Source: Orthonyx spaldingii (taxonomy: Eukaryota; Chordata; Aves; Passeriformes; Orthonychidae). Taken from it: 64,000 nt of DNA. Within the stretch, counting starts at the first letter, position 1. The number at the start of each line of letters is the position of its first letter. Positions 12,401 through 27,400 of this stretch are shown here, in pieces. The DNA is taken from contig VZTJ01003241.1 in NCBI GenBank assembly GCA_013397795.1, positions 983,376 to 1,047,375 on the forward strand, given 5' to 3'. The translations under genes were made by a program, and so were the position numbers. Under the pieces are notes generated by a model, which had not been told where the DNA came from, made no database searches, and saw only the letters and a list, made by a program, of their open reading frames with translations.

Positions 12401-15400
12401 AGGGGAACACCAGTTTTACCCTTACTGTTGAGCTCCTAAAAGGTAGGTAGCTGTAAACCACTGCAATCAGACAAGAGAAAAGTGTCACCCAAGAGCTCTG
12501 CAAATCCCAACTAATTTCTGCTGGAGTTTAGTAATTTAGTTTCTCTTCATATTTACTTACAGGTGAGGAACTGTCCAATTTTGCCCTCTGGCAGACACCA
12601 CGGAAAAGACAAATGTGAGAAGTACACAAGAGTGATCTATAAACTCAGAAGCATTGTGGAAAGGATGAATAGGGAGGTGATAGTCGCCCACCTCTCTCAA
12701 AACAAGAGCCAAGAGCTGGGTTCAGAACAACAACAACAAAGTACCTCTTGAAACATAAACCAGTTAACCCTTTTAACACAGGCTGCTTTAAGTTTTAACA
12801 GCTTAAAAAAAAGTTTGAACAAATTCTTAGAATTCTTAAAAGAGGACGTCTATCAAGGGAGATTAACAGCCTTATTGCCATTGAGGAAAAAAGTCAGGAG
12901 AGCTTTCTGAAAAAGTCACAGCATCTGCCTGTCCTGTTCTTGTACTGTTAAAGACCAGTTAGTGGATTAGCAGAACCTTTCCCCTGACCTATAGCCCTTC
13001 CCAGTTTCAGATGTTATGGGCACAGATGTCACCTTGAGTATCTCAGCTATGGAAGCATCAACAAAGAAAATCACCCAACAGGGTGGTGACAGAAACAAAA
13101 GTAAAAACCCCAAGAAGGAGACATTGTTTAAGTACTGTGTTCCACTCTGTTCACTGTGAATATGCACAGCACTGGCTGTTACATTATTTTCTATGAAATG
13201 CCTAATTGGACTGAATCTGAAGGACAACATCTCCGAATAGAGTGAAACAAGGCATGTTTGATATTCTCCCACTAGCTTTTGACAGTTTCTAGAAAAGGAG
13301 GCAGATAATGGTTCTGCCCAACAGCAGCTACAGCACAAGAAAGTGTGCTAAAGTGCTTACTGTGCCAGAGGTAATCAGCTCACTCTTTATTTATTTCACC
13401 AGTAGCTGACAAACTAAATTGAGGTCTCACTACTTAAGCTTCCCAAGTTAAGTCAGTCCATTTTTTTCATGGTTAATGATTTCCTCATTAAATGTTCTAA
13501 TTTCTTAGGAATTGCACTAATAAAAGCAAGTCCTGCTGGTGTTTTCAGTGGTGGTGGTGTTTTTTTAAACACTGCCTTCTCATTGATGTGTTAAATTAAA
13601 ACCCCAGGCACTATGAGGGTGCAATAAAAGTCTTTATTGTCAGAATGATTCCAGCATACTGTTTGAAATTATCAGACACTCTACTACTTCTTTTGCATTT
13701 AATTTTTTTAAAAATCCTTTTCCATTTGATTGACCTGGCAGCCATCAGAAGAAAAGACTTTCCTGCTACTGACTGTGAGGTGCCTCCTTTTGAAATCTGT
13801 TGTAAGCAGCCAAAGGAAACCTGCAATGTTTTACCAGGCACTGAGAGTCCATAATATATGCAGCAAACAGGTTACATGGCAACAGTATTTAAAGCCAGAT
13901 TCCTCTAACATCCTGAAATAGCTTGGCTAAAATGTTGGTTCTGTCCATTGCGTTTCCCTTAAATGATAGGCCAATGATTGACGAATCTAAAATAGACACA
14001 AATTCCTATGTTCTGATTAGACTACCAAATTACTTCAAGGGGCCAAAAGTAATACTAAAGACAATAGATAAGGATGATAACTGGAAATTCTTGAAGTGGT
14101 TGCTGTTCCTTTATACTTCTAATCTGAGAACTTGGTTGATTTCCTGCTGCCTTTTCATTAGTCTGAATCTTTGGGTCTAGATGCTGCAAAAAATAGATGC
14201 CCCTGTTTTTGGAGCAAGGCATGTTCTGCATAAAGATGTCTTTTTAACTAAGCTGTGATAAGCATTAACTCTGATGTGTCCCAGACAAATCTCAGGCATC
14301 GAGGTGTTGAAGAGTAGGTCCTTGAGTTACAAACTGACAGCCTATTCAGGCCACCTCTGTGTAATTATAACTTTTTTCTTCTCTCCCAACTTCCCTCGTT
14401 CCGCACACATTTAAGTAAGTGAACTAACAGACTTCTACCTTTTGCATTAACTGCAATTTCCAGCACTCCTAATAACCACCACATTCTGCAGAACACCCCA
14501 AGAAATTTTAATCTCCTCTTTCCTCCTTCTACTGTGCCTGACTGGTTAGATAACAAATATAGTTATTAAGGGTTGGAGAACTGCAGGGAAAAAAACCATA
14601 GAAGATCTTTTAGTTCTAGAAGAATTTAATCCCTTCCCCTCTGGCATTCAGATAGATTTGCTACTCCAAAATACATTCACCAGTGCTGTCATTTTTTGTG
14701 AAACATGCCATGAACAATTATATTCACTTGTTATCTCTGAACAGCCACAGCACAAAAGTGCAGTTATATTTTCATGTTTGTTCAGTTCAGCTCTTGGTCT
14801 TGATTCCTATGCCAATCAGATTACACAATAATAAGAGCCAAAATTGTCTATTATTACAGCCAAGTTCAATTCTTTGGGGATTTTTCCCCCCCTAAAAAAA
14901 TAAATCAGGTTAAGAAAATAATTCTTCCTTTAGACAAAAGACTCCTGTTGTTAATCTTCTGATTCACATGCTGCTGGTGGTAATGATTTGTATTCATGGA
15001 CAGTGTTTAAAGTAGAATTCACTGACAAATCAGTTAAAACACCTAATAATTAATTTTAAAATACTGTTCTGTATCACCTTTCTAAAATTGAAAAGAAGAA
15101 AGAAATTCTGAACTGAAAACTGTATTAATTTTTAAGGACCTCCTTCACCTTGAAGCCTAGAAATAAGAATTTTAACATCAAGAGCTGTTGAACTACTCCA
15201 GTACCCTACGAGGTGCTGTTCAGTTTTAAAATGGTGTCTCTAAATGGCCTGTGGGTAGGGATCAGAATGATTTAGGCTGGATGTGTGAAGGATGTATGAC
15301 CCAAATCCCTGCTAAAAACAGGGCTCACTGTGGAACAGGTGGCTCAGTGCTCCACAGACTTGAGTTCTGTGCAGCTGCCAAAGATGGACACTCTCCAAGT

Positions 15401-18400
15401 TCTCTGGGCCCCTCTTTCTGTGTTTGAGTCCCATCATTGTGATCTTTATTATCTTTTTCCCTATAACATCTAATTCAAATTCCGTTTGTTGCAACTCAGA
15501 GCTTTGAGTCTCATCCAATCACTGTGCCCTTCAAAGACAAACCTGGCTTCATCTTCTCTGTGAAGCAGATGTACAGAAAACTTCAAAGTGATTCTATATA
15601 CTCAAGTATTTGGTTTGCAAAAACTCTTCTAATGACTGAATCATTTTCATCAAACCAGTCATTGCATTTGGCCTACCTAGCAGTAGAGCATGAATAGTCT
15701 CTTGAAATATACAGAAACATCCAGTAAGATAAAAATGCAGACAAATTGCAAAAACATGCCAACAAAAAATGAAATTATATATTAGCTTAAAAAACTATCT
15801 TAGCTCCAGAAAAGTAATTAACTATACTTATTTCTACAAAAAATCTTGCAGTAAAATATCATCCTTATTCACATGCAGTTACTGACTCCTTTAACTATAT
15901 TTTTCTAGAAATGCCTAGGAATAAAAATATTAACAAACTTACTATAAATATAAAAATGAGAGCTTAGCACAATTTGTCTCTGGGCATTTCTTCTTATGCC
16001 CATAAACTGTTGAGTTGTCAATGAGGATTTCTCTCCCAGCTGACAACCAGTAAATAAAAAAAGCTTTTTCAGTTACGGGATTTCAGACATCATATTCTCA
16101 GACAGGAGTCCTGTAACATGCAATGAAATGTGGCCTATAAACGCACACAAAAAAACTTACAAATCAAAGAAAATACTATGCAAGTGTCAATATCTTTTTC
16201 TACACCCCTGATTCTATCTTCTAGAGAAGCCTGTGAAAATCCAACACAACACATCAGACATGATCTGCTCTCCAGAGATGCAGACAGGGATGGAAACCTT
16301 CAAATAGGAGGATGAACTGGTATTCACATGGCTCCTCCTTTGGCATTACAAAGATGGCAAGCACTGACTGCATGTCTTCTCTGAAGCCACAGCAATGAAG
16401 AAACTCATTATACACCCCTGGGAGCAACAATTAGATTCTACTCAGGCAAACTAATCTATTTTATGTGCATTCATTGACAAAAACGTCAGAAGCTGTTATC
16501 AGAAGACATCGCTTTGTGATGACTGTACACTTGTGACTTGCTCAAAATAAGACCTGCATAAAATGACATCTCTCTGGCCATGAATGCAAATAAGAAAGTA
16601 AGGATGTCTAGAGGGGAACACAATTCTAGTTACAATAGCATCAACGTTAACCAGTAAGCTGATTCCATTAAACATAACTCACTATGCAACCCTTAAGCAG
16701 CTCCCTACTGTAATAAACCACATCGTTGTCAGCTAAAAACAATTATTGTTCCAGGAATTGAGCTGCCAGTCCAGAAAACCTATCTCTAAGACCCTTACCA
16801 ATCTGAAAATCTTTGATTTTCTAGAGACATGTATTTAGGCATTAATGGCCCAGTTTCTCACACAGTATCAGACATGGACTAGCTTACACTTAAGACTTCT
16901 GCTAAGAAAGGTACAAACCCTGATTAACAAATCCCAGTGGGGGCACTGCAGGAAATGTACTGCTACCTATTTTCAATGATAAATATACCATCAGCACTTC
17001 CTACAAGCTGTTTCAGAAGAAAAAAGAAAAATAATCCCCTTGCCATCCTCTGGTACTGCTACCTTTATAATTTTGGTGTGGGTGTGCCATTAACCTGCAG
17101 CTTAATTAAAAAGCAACTGCAGTGTCAGTATTTAAAGCACAACTCTTCCTATTGCTTGAACTTCTCTATCTACTGAAAAACAACACACCTCCAATCAAAC
17201 AGTTGAAAGGTCTTTTTCCTTCCTATGAGAAGACTGCTGTTATTTTAAAAGGTGAATGTAAGCTCTATTCAGTTTGGAAAACTATAGTAGATGTTTTTTT
17301 ACTACAAGAAAGAAAAACAGAATGCAACTTAGCAGTTCTCCTGTCTGCATCCTGACACATAAAATACTACCTTTTTTACAATTAAGTTTTTGAATACCAA
17401 AGATCATCCTTTTCTGCAAAGAAATGTTCTATTTGTTATGTTCTAGCAGAGGAAAAAAGTTTCATCATTAAATGACATAAAATTATACTAAAAAACCCCT
17501 TAGAACCACTGAATAGTTTTAAGGCAGAATTTACTATTTACATAACCAAAGTGCAATACAGCAAGCCATTAAAAACATTCTTGCAATGTGTAATGTATTA
17601 AGCTACCTAAAAGGCTCTAAAGCACAAAAAGGATTATCCAGAAGAAAGAGATAATATGCAAAGCATGTTTTTATTTATAGTGGCTTCTATCTCTCCTTTA
17701 AATGGGTGACTGCACTGCACTCTGTTTAACTACACCTTACCATTACAGAGCAGATCAAACAGAATAAAAGCAAATTGCTCAAAATTTCAGAACCTTCCAA
17801 ACCTGTGCTGCAGTTATCGCCAGCGTAGCTACCAAGTGGACATATTTAAGAACTCTTTCTAGTTAAACCATCTTCAAGGGTAATCACTATACTTATTTCT
17901 GCCTTAAAGCTTTCCTAAATGATAAATTTCATCACCGTAACAAAGCAGTCAACTGTTCCACAGTTTCTGTACTCTAACGGATTGTCCAATGCTTTTTTAC
18001 TGCCTCTTAACATATCTGAGGTTTAAGAACACAACTCCAAATATTTTTTCAAGAAATAATTTCTTCTGGATTTAATGAAAAATCCATGTAAAAAGCTAGC
18101 TAGCTGGCTTAAAGGTCTGGAAGTTCTGGAGAGAAATAGCTATGTAGGCTTTAACAGACCATATCACAACTCAATATACTGCTCAACACACTCCTCAAAC
18201 TACATCTAAAAGGACCAATAGCCTTGTTGAAATACCCAGCACCTCACTTAAGCACCTCTGCAAATCTTTCTTTGAAAAGGAATGCAACATGAGTTGTTAT
18301 TTGGCAGATCAAGTTTACCCTGCCAAAACCTTCAAATCGCCCTGTATGAGATAAGGGACCCCATCCATCTTGTGCACTCTTTTCAAGACAGCTTTGGATT

Positions 18401-21400
18401 CCATATATCTCTGTACAGCTACTCCAGCAGGGAAATACCATATAAACAAATGATAATTCTATTGCATTTTCAGACTTAGGCCATGCAAAACAGTGCTTGA
18501 GCTGTGCTTTGTGTTTTTCCTTATCTCTGAGAAGAGTCAGTACACATAGAATCTCCTCTCAACTTTCAGGTTACACATACTACCTGCTGATTCCACTCTG
18601 AATTCACCTGTGCTTTCTTTTGCTCACAGGCAGTAAGAAATGATTTAAGGACATGCAAAGATTTAAGTCCCAGGCATGAGAGTCTCTTTTTTCTTCATGG
18701 AACATGAGGTTTCTCACACTGTGCATAGCCAACAGCCCTCTCCACCTGAGGCCAGAAAGATCCCAGCAATGAGAAGCTGAGGTTCATTTTGAATGAGGCC
18801 GTCACTGAATACCAGGGCATATTCTGTTAGAAATATCTGAAGGGGTGCTCAAGTCCCTCAGTGTAGCTGTCTAATGCCTTCTTACCCAAAGACAGCTACC
18901 TGAGACTTTTAACTGGGGAAGGCAAGTATTGACATGGGAATTACAAATGACACCTTCCTTGGCTGAGTGGCACTAGAAGCTAACCTGTAAATTCCAGAGC
19001 AACTCACATTGCACTAAAAACTTACATTTAACCAAATGGATTGCATTTACTGAACCCTGAAGGTGCTACTAATATAATTAAGATAGACAAAAGTCATTTA
19101 CCATCTCTGAAGTCTGCATTTTTCTTCCTCACCAGAATTCGGAAATCTTCTGCTGGGTTAACACTGCCTACCTACAAAAAGTACAAAAACCAATTCAATT
19201 GTCTGTCAATACCCATCTCTTTCTTCTTGTAAGGCAAGAAGAACCTTTAAACTTCTTTTTACTTTAATATTAAAACAAAAGCTCTGCACTTCTCTGCATT
19301 CAGACTCAAAAAATACAAGTCTTATCATATGTGTTAATGCACAGTACTCCTGGCAAAGGTTGGTTATGACCTGAGTGAGATGAGCTCACTCTCCTGCACT
19401 GTTACAAGCTGAACACTTCTCTGGTGCTCAGAGGACAGAAGCACAACAATTCAGGTTTCTGCTAGTTCAGCTTTGAGATCTTCTGTAGCACAGACCTCTT
19501 AGACCTCCCTAATCGTACCAGATGCTTGGTGAGGAGTGGGAGCTCCCAGGCATGTGGGTACAGAATCAATGCTTTGCCACTCCAACAGGGAGCTCAAAAT
19601 TAAAAGCTTGCATTTAAGTCATCTAGGCTTTCTGGCATAGTCTGACATATTAAACCACAGCTCTGCAAATGGGCATACAAGTGCAGAAACCTTTCAAAGA
19701 AACTAAACCCAGGTCAAATAGAAATAAACACTGAAAAACGGATGCATTAACTTGAGGGGGAAAAAAACTAACAACCCTACATTGCTGAAAACTTCCTATC
19801 ACCAATCAGAATTCTCCTAATTTTGAAAAAAAATTTATGCTTTGCTGTCAAAATAATTTGTGGACCTTGCAATAAGGTTGCTTGGTCTCGTGGTTTTTTT
19901 TACATCTGATGATGTCACTTTTCAGGAAATATCAGAAATTTATATTAGGAGTGCAGGACATTGAGATCTTTTTAGATTTTTAATATTTTTATAAGTATCA
20001 ATAACGCATTATTCAAAACGAACCTTAAAGAATAGGACACTTGAAAACAAGTGAAATTAGCTCAATATTATTTTTTTATAATAGGAAAACATCAAATGAA
20101 GGAAGGTGCACAGTTATGATACAGGTTTCATCTACCCACAGAATTAAGTTAGATCTAGTGGCAAGACGAAGCCAGATTTCTGATTTAGGCCCCCAATTAA
20201 TGGAGAACAATGTCTAAAATCACAGCAACAGCTTTGATTAAATACACAGAAGCAACTTCTATGTTGCACAAGATATGAAAGACAGCAAGAACAAAAGTCA
20301 ACCACTGAGCTCCAATTCTGTTTTCTTCAGATCCTCAGGCTTTCCTTTTAGAGTCTTAAACACCAGGAGAGAATTTTGTCCTAAAATATCCAAGACTGAT
20401 AGAAACTTGTGCTAACACATGCCTAAGGGCAGAGAAAGTTGTCTTTACAATCTCAAATGTACAAGCAGACAGTATTTCAGTCATGTTTCAGCTAGAAATC
20501 CTCCTTTTATCAGGAATTCTGTACATTCACCATAATAGAGAATTAATCTTTCTCTTTAATAATCAGATTTATAAAAATATGCTTACAGAGGTGATATTGC
20601 CTTCAGCAAGTTTCATGATGCTAAAGCTCTCTTCCTCATCTTCAGTTTTTGGTTTCTTAAGGCTGGGTTCATCTTCGCTGCAAATGAGAAGGACAAAAAT
20701 GAATATAAACACTTGAAGTAAATTGTCCTGCCTACTAACTAGGGAGTCAGTAAATTAATGACATATACACTGAACTAAACTTCATTACATAACTGTTCCA
20801 AAATCAACACTTAACCATGCCTCATTTTTCCCCCAGGGCTGCACAAATCAGACAGTAGAAACAGAGATCAAACGTCATCTTGGCATAAAGCAAAGGCATC
20901 ACTTGTTGAAGGTATGAGATTATTCGTGCTTATTTCAGGTGTCAGTTTCCTTATATAGACCTTCTTCACCTTCCTAAATACAGAGTATCTCCAATCACTT
21001 TATTTGGAACCTCTATGTTGAGTTAACCACGTTAATTTACAGGATATAACATGGCATTTGGTATTCTCACTGGATTTTTTTCTAAACATGAAATGTCAGT
21101 GAAAATTTACCATTTTAGTAAGATATTAATTTACTGTTCAATCACTACCTGCTGGTTTCTGTCTTGGAATTTACAGCTAATACAAACCTGCTTACACAGT
21201 GGCTTTTGAGTCTAATGATCCCTATTCTCCATTAGAACATAAGAGCTCTGTAAACTTCCACTTATATTTGTTAACATCTGCTAGACAAACTCCAGTTAAG
21301 CAGATCAGAACTCTCTTAGGACGTTTTAAGCTACATCTCAAAATGCTTTCAAAAGACTATTTATTATTTTTTAAAAGCTAATTGTAATTTTAGGGTACTT

Positions 21401-24400
21401 AATTGCTTTGTCCTTACAGATAACATACAGCAAAGTGTACAAACCAGGAACATAATTCTAAAATGTAACATGCTACACCTCAGAGCACATCTCAGCAACA
21501 GAAGAAAATCCAGATAATCACAAAAGGGGAAGAAAATCAGATGCTGTCAGGCTACTGACACAGAAGAATTGATTTCAGTTTAAGAATGACTGAAAGCTAC
21601 TCAGCAACCCAAAGGGCAGGATTTGCGTTCAAGGAATCCCAAAACAAAGTAACAAGTTTTTCTGAAAAATTCTACTACTGTGAAAAGAAGAAACTGCTTG
21701 ATGATGTAGGGACAAAGCCAGAGATGCTGGAACGAGGAGCCACTTTTCATTCTACAAGATTAGAACTGAATACAAAAACTGCACTGCACATTACAGAAGC
21801 AATCAAAGAAAGAACTTGTGGAGTCTTCCTTTTTGCTTTCTATAGCACACTGCTCCCCTACTTTACAATCACTGTCTATCTCACTTTGTTTCATCAGTTT
21901 TCTCTGTCCTTTACTGAATTTTGTCACTACTGAAATGAAATCCCTTCTCCTCAGCAACTCCTGTCATTCAGCATAACCTTACTTATCACTCCAGGAGAAA
22001 TGATGACTTTAGTTATGCCTACGGACAAGGATAGGATACCTTTGCTTGATTCTCAACTCTGCTGACTTTGTGGCTAACCTTGAACAAGTTGCTTGATTGT
22101 TTTGAACAGCCAGCGTGTCTTTCTGTAAAATGGAGAAACTGATACTTATCAACACCAGAGAGTTTAGAACCTCTGCTGGAACCAAAAATCTTGTATATTG
22201 ACATGGTTTGATGAAAGGTGTGAAGACCAATGAAGATTCTCTTTTAGAATATTTTCCTCCAAAAGTTTATGGCAATCAATTTTCTTCTTTTTCTTCCTGC
22301 AGTATTTTTACTGATTCAAAATGCTTTGGGATTGGAGGAAGAAGAAAATAAATGATGATGCTGCATTTAACAGCCTAGGACCAAATCTACAGTTGTCATT
22401 AATCAGTGCAGCACTGCAGAAACTAATGAATCCATAGCCATTTATACCAGCCAAGGATCTGACATTTAGAATATGCACTGATTAGCAGTATTTTTAAACT
22501 GCAAAACGTGCAATTACTATTTGAGAAAAATTAATAAAATACAAGATTAATTTAAAACACCCACTTCTACATTAATATAGAAGCCTCTCACATCCTACAA
22601 AGCTAGATGAGGTAAAAGCCTCTCCACAGCCAACCCAAGAAGGAAAAAGTAAAATGTTTTCTATTTTACTGGCATTCTTTTAAAACTACACAGATCTTAA
22701 GCAAAAGCAATACAACTGAATACTGAAATGTCTATTAAGACAGCCTACAATTATGCTGCTTTAGTCTCATTAGACCTTAAAAACTAACAGAGAAGAATCT
22801 GGTCAATATGATGACAGGAGATACAAATCAGTTTGAGAACACAAAAATAATGCTCAAGACATCTTCTAAAAAACTTTTTCCAAATACCTCAGTGTAAACT
22901 GTATCTGAATTTTAGTAAATTGAATCTCCTAGAATCATAGCATATAGAATCACAGAATGGTTTGGGTTGGAAGGGACCTTAAAGATCACCTATATCCAAC
23001 ACCCCTGCCATGGGCAGGGACACCTCCCATTAAACCAGGCTGCCTAAAGCCCTATCCAGGCTGGCCTTGAACACTGTCAGGAGTGGGACACCCACAACCT
23101 CTCTGGGCAACCTGTGCCAGTGCCTCTGTTGTTTAATATTTTCCTTAATCTTTGTTGCAGTGCTGCACTTTTCTTTATGTAGTGAATAAATTAAATAACC
23201 TCAGCTTTTCCCCAAACACAGAACAAAACCATACAGTTAAGACTGCTGTTGCAGCAATGATAAAATACTACCAGTCCCATTCATTACTACAGCAATATCA
23301 TTTTTCTGCAATTTTTAAAAAATCCTACTATCATTCTTCTTTGCATAGAGTCTGTATCATTTCACTTCTTTTACAGATTTTTTAAAAAATCATTTTAATG
23401 CCCTACATCAATTTCTATCTAAATTACTTTTACAGCTGCTTTTATCACTGCTCTAAAGGAAACCAGTTTTTAAACAAAATAGATTTCCTTCTTGCTTGTC
23501 AAATAGATGCTTTTGGGAAGATATATTTTAAAGTAACTACCAACCAGTAGTGGGTCACTGCTTTTTGTTAAAATCTCTCTCTAGCTTGTTTAAGCCTAAG
23601 TTTTTTACGTTTTATTTCTAAACTGGTTCTATCACTTTTTAAAATATACGTAGAAATGTACATATGGGTATAAATGCAGACAAACTGGGGCACCAAGTAA
23701 GGAAAAGAGAATTTAATCAGTACGACTCCACAGACACACCAAGGCAACAGGAACACACTGAAATCAGGAACAACAACAACAAAAAAAAAGCCGGGTGTTT
23801 CCCAGTCTCTCCCGGTAGAGAGAAATGTGGCCATTAGGCTTAAGCAGCAAAGTGAGGAGTCCCGTGTCACGTTTTCCCAAAGCCAATACCCTGAGAAGGC
23901 TCTACCCAACCCAGAGTAAAGCAGATATGACAGCTCAGCTAAGCAAGAGCTCAAAACACCTCAAAGACGTTGTTCCTACTGCTGAAAAGACTGAACCAAA
24001 AATGACAAAATGAAGGGAGAAGGAGCTAACTGAGAACACTCCAACATCCCAGGGACCCACTAGCTATAGTTATAGATTCCAAAAAATTAATTTCTAAGAA
24101 GCAGATTTTGTTTGACCAAATTGATTTGGCTGGGGTGACAGTACCACTGCAGTAGCAATTTAGCATTTATTCTTCCTATTTGCAGCACAAATAAACTACA
24201 CACAGTATATTCAATAACAACAAAAATACCCTATCTTAAAACTGTTTAAACAATAGCTGTTCCAGGAAGAGTCCATAACTGCTTGATTTTTTTTTTTTTT
24301 TGAGACAACCACATTAATTGCACAGCAGATAATAATGAAACTGCTTTTCCTTTGATATTCAAAATGAAAGCTAGAGAATTACCTAAATTGAGCATGATGA

Positions 24401-27400
24401 GAAGTAAGGCTCAACTTTATGGCTAATTTAAAGCTCCATGGCATTTATTCTACACTAAATTAGACCCTCTGTTAGTGTTATTTGAACTATTCTATAACCA
24501 CTTCTCGGACAAACTGTCTGACCAGGAGACAGGAAGCAATGCAACAGGTTGCCGAGGAAGGATGCACAAACCCTGAAGGTTTTCAAGGCCAGACTGGATG
24601 AAGCCCTGCTTAGACCTCACAGGTGATCCTGCTTTGAGCAGCAGGTTGACCAAGCAGCCTCCCGTGGTCCATTCCAACCTGATGGATTTTGTGATTCTGT
24701 GACAGCAAATACAGACACGAGGAACTTACACACTGATTCCTTGTGTGTCCTGCACTGCAACAGTGTGACCACCACTATTCACAAAATACTCCAGACATTC
24801 TGTTGCACCACAATATTCTCTATCCATCAGCATTTTTTCCAGTGTGTAACTCATTGATTTTCTGTTCAAAAGACTCTTGAGCCTGCTTCATCCAGCAAAA
24901 AGAACTTGAAGTGTAAAAAAAAAAGTTTCAAAAAAATCCATAATACATCTCCAACTTACTTGTCTTTGAAGATGTCTTGTGCAGTCTTCTCTTCTTTCTT
25001 CTTGCCAACTTCCTTCAGGGGGAAAAGTGCTTTTACTCTTTCAAGAGGAGCCTGACACCTTTCTCTTACCACACAAGGCATCTCCAGCATTTCTAAAAGG
25101 TGCTGCTCAATTGGCGGCAGTGGCTTATCGGGGTGAAGAGCCTTGTGCTGCAAACACTGCAAGAAACAAAACAGTCTGAGCAAAGTAAAACTTTCAATTA
25201 TATTAAAAACTTCTAATATAATGCCTGTATGCCTGACACCATATGGCATGTGCAAAATATCTTCCATATTAAACATACTACCTTTGTATTGCTGAAAAAT
25301 ATTCTGTCTCACAGTGGATTGAAAGTCTATGATCAACTGTTTAAGGAGACTATTCATGATATTAAACAAGAAGACTGATGCAGATGAGTGTTCCCACACT
25401 CATTGGAATGAGTTCTATGAAACTTGTTAGAAAAATCCCAGGAATGAAACAGTCATTTGCAACTGTTCATATTTTTAGCTTCTCTCTACCTTTAAAAAGC
25501 AGTTCTATTATAAAACAGTCACGTGGGAGAGATTTCTATACATTTCAAAATTAGGTAATAAGACCTATTCCAACCACACATTCCAGTTACTGTAACATTT
25601 TAATATCCCTCAGAGAAACTATTTCTTCTTGGTCAATAAAAGTCAGTATGCCTACAGGAGGAATGTTCACCAGTTTTAAGAGCAAATGGAAAGAGAGAAT
25701 ACTAAAAGTGCACAGGTGAGGCACAGAATATAGGTATGTCTGGAACTTAGCTTTGAAAGGAGTAGGGAATGAAGGGGCCTGACAGATGCACAAAGTTGGA
25801 ACAGATGGTGAGAGCTACAGAGAAGGATTTCTCACCCAAGTGTAGAGTCAGTGCACTGTCAGGGAGCCAAGCAGAGGGGGAGAGATGAGGTTAATGAGGC
25901 AGGCTACAGAAATTCCATGGAGGGTTTTGAAAACAAAGTAAGCATCTTTGCAATTTTGTGAAGTGTGGGATGGCAGTAGAGAGGTATGTGCATTTACAAA
26001 TATACACACAGATACCAGTGCATGCACACAAACATCAAAACATGTGATGTACACAGAAGACAAGTTTTTTCCACGCCCATTGTACTGGGTACATTAGACA
26101 CCAGTGTCAAGGTAACTACTCAGTAAACTAGGCATACAGCAGAGATTTGTTCCCCTGTTGTCTGTCAGACATGACATTAATTTAAAAAACAAAATCAAAG
26201 CAAATAAAAGCCCCTATTCATGCTGGAAAGCTGCCAATAAAGAAAATCCAGACAATATGTGACACATCAATACTGATGTGTTTTCGGGCTGCCATTAAGA
26301 TTTCAGTCCATATTAAAACATACTGTCAAAAGGAGGCAGTTGTACAAGGCTACTGATTTGAAAACTTGTAATGATTTAAGGCACAATTATTTTGAAAGAG
26401 AGCAAAAATGTTGCTGGAAGCTGCAGTAATGGCTCTTGTGATACAAAAAAAAATTAGGTAATTGAATTAAACTCACAAAGTGAAAAAAACCTAGGTCCCC
26501 TGTTATGCATATGTGTTTCAGGCTGAATCTTTATGTGTCCAGCTGCAAGAGCTGAGCAGACTGAGTGGTCACAACTTCCACTTGTACCTGTTTTTAAAGT
26601 AGATGACTACCTCTGAAACCTGAAATGACAAGTATTGTCAAAACTCAGGTGCTAAATGGAGACTAAGTTAAACAGACATCCTGGAGTTTCTAAACCAACA
26701 CAGTCCCTCTTTAACCTTGCTTCCCCTTTCTTCTGTGTCCAGCAAGAACCACTCCTTTCACAGCTAGAAGGTAACCCACACTGTCACTGCTTTCCAGGCT
26801 CAGTGTTCTATCCATGCATATTGTCACCAATGCACTAGCTCTTCATTGCTCTTTCTAATTTCCTTATATTTCCACTTTTAGAGACATAGCCAGCTTTCAG
26901 GAACAGGGGTCACACCAACATACTGGCCAACGGATGTAATGAAGTGGGATTCACATCATTAACTCCGTGATAAGCAATGACAAATATGCAACAACTGACC
27001 AACGGGTCCGGCTCTGTACAGAACCATCATTGTTGAGCAATTCCTTTATTTGGCTAGCAAATAAAATGCACTGCATTCCCCAAATGTCTTACGTGCTTCA
27101 AATCCCTGTATTTAAGATGGACAACTTAATCTTGGAAGTCTGCCACTACAAAAGCTATGGAAGTTCACTTACACTTTTCTGAAAGCAAGGAATGAAAGTT
27201 GAAAGTCTGGATAAAGGATATTCCTCATCTTCCACTCCAGCAAGCATTAACAACTACTTTTCACCCACTCTGTCATTTCCTGATGCCTACTACTACTTCC
27301 AGAGATATAATTTAGCTTTATGTTTTTGTTTAAATTCTGGCTCTTGTCACTTATCATTCCAAATATCTTTATGAGGCAACAAAGCAAGGAAATGAAGTAG

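Larger units (their letters stand above)
20678..24959 (-). other. XRCC5 intron 14
   Basis: 4.3 kb holding two CR1 3'-end fragments in opposite orientations (22930-23128 and about 24535-24703) and a T17-type homopolymer near 24285-24301. A 115-codon + strand ORF at 21586-21933 has no recognisable similarity and AT-driven composition. Confidence 0.7.

Noticed and set aside
12967..13338. 123-codon minus-strand ORF in intron 16
   Set aside because: No recognisable similarity; it lies next to a CR1-like fragment and does not join any exon in frame.
21586..21933. 115-codon + strand ORF in intron 14
   Set aside because: No known family, biased AT-rich composition, antisense to XRCC5.
25157..25399. 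Upstream extension of the ORF containing exon 14 (81 codons before the acceptor)
   Set aside because: A strong acceptor (TTGCAG) precedes the Ku80 homology, and the extension has no Ku80 similarity, so it is intron 13 sequence.
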